From: JAJYIW01 sp963781665
GTDB lineage: Bacteria > Chloroflexota > Anaerolineae > Anaerolineales > Anaerolineaceae
Assembly (NCBI GenBank): GCA_963781665.1
Contig: CAWAGA010000001.1
Location: 49,211 to 113,210, forward strand
Reading direction: 5' to 3'
Length of the DNA: 64,000 nt
The notes beneath the pieces are model-generated. The model had not been told where the DNA came from. It was given only the letters and a program-made list of their open reading frames with translations, and ran no database searches. Shown here piece after piece: positions 62,668 to 64,000 of this stretch; the first letter of the stretch is position 1; the number at the start of each line of letters is the position of its first letter. A program made the position numbers and the translations under genes.

Positions 62668-63014
62668 ACCTCGGCTGCATCTGGATGCAGATGCTTCGCG
62701 AAAAGACTTGTACACCGCTTTGGTCTCAATGGGTCACGACGTTACCCGCACGCCTGCATCTGGGTTGGCTCTGGATGCTAGCGACGAAATACAACTGCTA
62801 TGGGCATCTGCTCACGATCGAGTTCTTGTTCACCTTTAATATTGGTGATTTTCAGCAATTGGCCAGGAGGATACCTGAGCATCGTGGTATCCTCCTGGCA
62901 AGCCAGCAAAGTTTCAAGCTCAAGGAACTGATTACATTACTAGATCATGTCCTCTTGGAAACGGATTCCGAAGAATGGGTGGGGCAGGTTCGCTGGCTGT
63001 CCGATTGGCGCTGA
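62660..63014 (+). pseudogene. DUF5615 PIN-like toxin, frameshifted
   Basis: The ATG at 62660 gives MAKPRLHLDADASRKDLYTA, then LVSMGHDVTRTPASGLALDA and the family pattern up to SAHDRVL, where the frame stops (TAA near 62838). The rest, FTFNIGDFQQLARRIPEHRG and on to WLSDWR, is in the next frame to 63014. The family reads DRVL.TFN..DF, so a single-base shift near 62828 separates the two. The Asp of LDADAS and of IGDF are both there, so one base would restore the toxin. Confidence 0.7.
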
Positions 63015-63021
63015 AATGACC

Positions 63022-64000
63022 TTACAGCCTCCAGTTATCTGCCGGGCTGGCTTTACGATGGGCTTGGGCAACATCGACTTCAGCAATCTGGGCATAATGG
63101 CGGACCATATCCAGTGAGTTGTGGCCAAGCAAAGCCTGCAAGGTAAAAATATCTCCACCAGAGCGTAGATAGGTGATCGCAAACGTATGGCGGAATTTAT
63201 GGGGGTAGGCATTTTTCACATCACAGCGTTCGGCAATCCCTTTAATGAGCTGTCGCAGTGAGTTGGGGTTGAATGGCCGGCCATTTTGGGCCAGGAATAC
63301 CGGAGCTTCCAGGTCATTTTCATCCTCGCGTCCGGACAGGTAACGCCACACAGCACGCCGGACGATCTTCCCCAAATAAACCGTTCGTCCTTTCCCGCCT
63401 TTGGCTCCCCCAATCACGCCATGCTTCACTTCAACTCGCCCGGTTTTCAAATCGATATCCCCGATTTGCAGCTTGCACAATTCCATTGCCCTCAGACCAG
63501 TATCTACCAGGGTCAAGATGATGGCCTGGTCCCGGTTTGCATTGGGCAGACGCATTACGAATCCTTTGCGATTTCCAGGTTTGACCTCTCGCGAGTAAAC
63601 ACAGACCTTGAGCATGCGCTGGACCTCATCCTGAGTCAGCGGCTCAATAGCAACCATCTTGGTTCGCGGAGCTGGGACATCCTTCATGATTTGCTTGATC
63701 CCCAGCTCCAGGTTCGCCCAGGAAAAGAAGGAAGACAGGGTTGCCCAGACATTGCGTAAGGTCTTGGCTGAGAGCGGATGCTTTTTCCCGCTAAACCGAT
63801 GAGGGACATACTCATTGCGTAGCCAGTTGATATAAGCAATAGCTTCTTGGGAAGTTATTTTCTGCAGCTCTAGATCCCCGATGTGCTCCAGCCATTTGGC
63901 CAGGATCCGTTCGTGTGAATCGATGGTTCGGGCAGACAGCCCTTCGGCATTTTTGTAGTTGATGAAGCCAGGAATGGCCTTGCTCAGCAATAACGAGCTT
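63022..64000 (-). CDS. XerC/D-like tyrosine integrase (right copy), 5' end outside the window
   Basis: At least 326 residues; the frame is open to the right edge and the start codon probably lies about 10 residues beyond it. The core-binding domain is RTIDSHERILAKWLEHIGDL. Catalytic residues: Arg in LVDTGLRAMELCKLQIGDID, Lys in GGAKGGKGRTVYLG, HKFRHTFAITYLRSG, LLGHNSLDMVRHYAQIA. It is a close paralog of 20177-21169. It converges with the DUF5615 remnant, 7 nt away. By analogy with the left copy a tRNA-Met sequence may lie just upstream, past the window. Confidence 0.9.
   Translation of the reverse strand, partial: SSLLLSKAIPGFINYKNAEGLSARTIDSHERILAKWLEHIGDLELQKITSQEAIAYINWLRNEYVPHRFSGKKHPLSAKTLRNVWATLSSFFSWANLELGIKQIMKDVPAPRTKMVAIEPLTQDEVQRMLKVCVYSREVKPGNRKGFVMRLPNANRDQAIILTLVDTGLRAMELCKLQIGDIDLKTGRVEVKHGVIGGAKGGKGRTVYLGKIVRRAVWRYLSGREDENDLEAPVFLAQNGRPFNPNSLRQLIKGIAERCDVKNAYPHKFRHTFAITYLRSGGDIFTLQALLGHNSLDMVRHYAQIAEVDVAQAHRKASPADNWRL

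Overview
The window looks like a piece of a Chloroflexota genome, probably Anaerolineae-like. This is an inference from the content: many large TP-rich-linker solute-binding lipoproteins, WD40-type lipoproteins, ECF sigma factors with DUF4367 partners, IS21/IS66/IS110 elements and many PIN/AbiE-type toxin-antitoxin genes. No rRNA, no intact tRNA and no CRISPR array was seen. Almost all long genes between 21 and 56 kb run on the minus strand.

Left part (1-10.9 kb). A minus-strand ABC-2 type transporter operon (ATPase, permease, second permease running off the left edge) is followed upstream by a frameshifted beta-propeller-like lipoprotein and a small secreted protein. A TadE/TadG-like pilus gene is split in two. 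Its 5' part ends near 6.7 kb and its 3' part lies at 10.2 kb; a large serine recombinase gene and an IS110-family element fill the gap.

Mobile-element zone (10.9-21.3 kb). An IS21-family element (10940-16198, 5-bp target duplication) has a second, different IS21-family element (12478-15116, 8-bp target duplication) inserted inside its istA gene. Beyond it lie an intact AbiEi/AbiEii pair, an IS66-family element that abuts a decapitated tyrosine recombinase, a XerC-like integrase, and the 3' half of a tRNA-Met(CAT) gene with its terminator, which has the form of an integration scar.

Island (21.3-57 kb). First comes a MacB/FtsX-like efflux or export operon: FtsX permease, lipoprotein adaptor, an ATPase with an AbrB-like C-terminal domain, a VOC protein and a second ATPase. 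Next come seven paralogous lipoproteins of about 810-925 residues, each made of two solute-binding domains in one chain with a conserved cysteine pattern. No ABC permease lies beside them. They are interleaved with an AAA ATPase, a WD40 lipoprotein, an ECF sigma/DUF4367 pair, a one-chain sigma-DUF4367 fusion, two PIN-type toxin-antitoxin loci (one intact, one with the toxin deleted) and a HIT protein. Three of the seven paralogs carry one disruption each (two frameshifts, one amber codon).

Right part (57-64 kb). A plus-strand operon encodes tyrosine recombinase A, two HTH proteins and tyrosine recombinase B. A convergent XerC-like integrase runs off the right edge. Between the convergent recombinases sit degenerate toxin-antitoxin genes. 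The same recombinase-B/XerC arrangement, with no cargo between them, is found at 19.7-21.2 kb next to the tRNA scar. The layout suggests tandem integrative elements at one tRNA-Met gene, with the solute-binding array as cargo. This model predicts a tRNA-Met sequence just past the right edge of the window.
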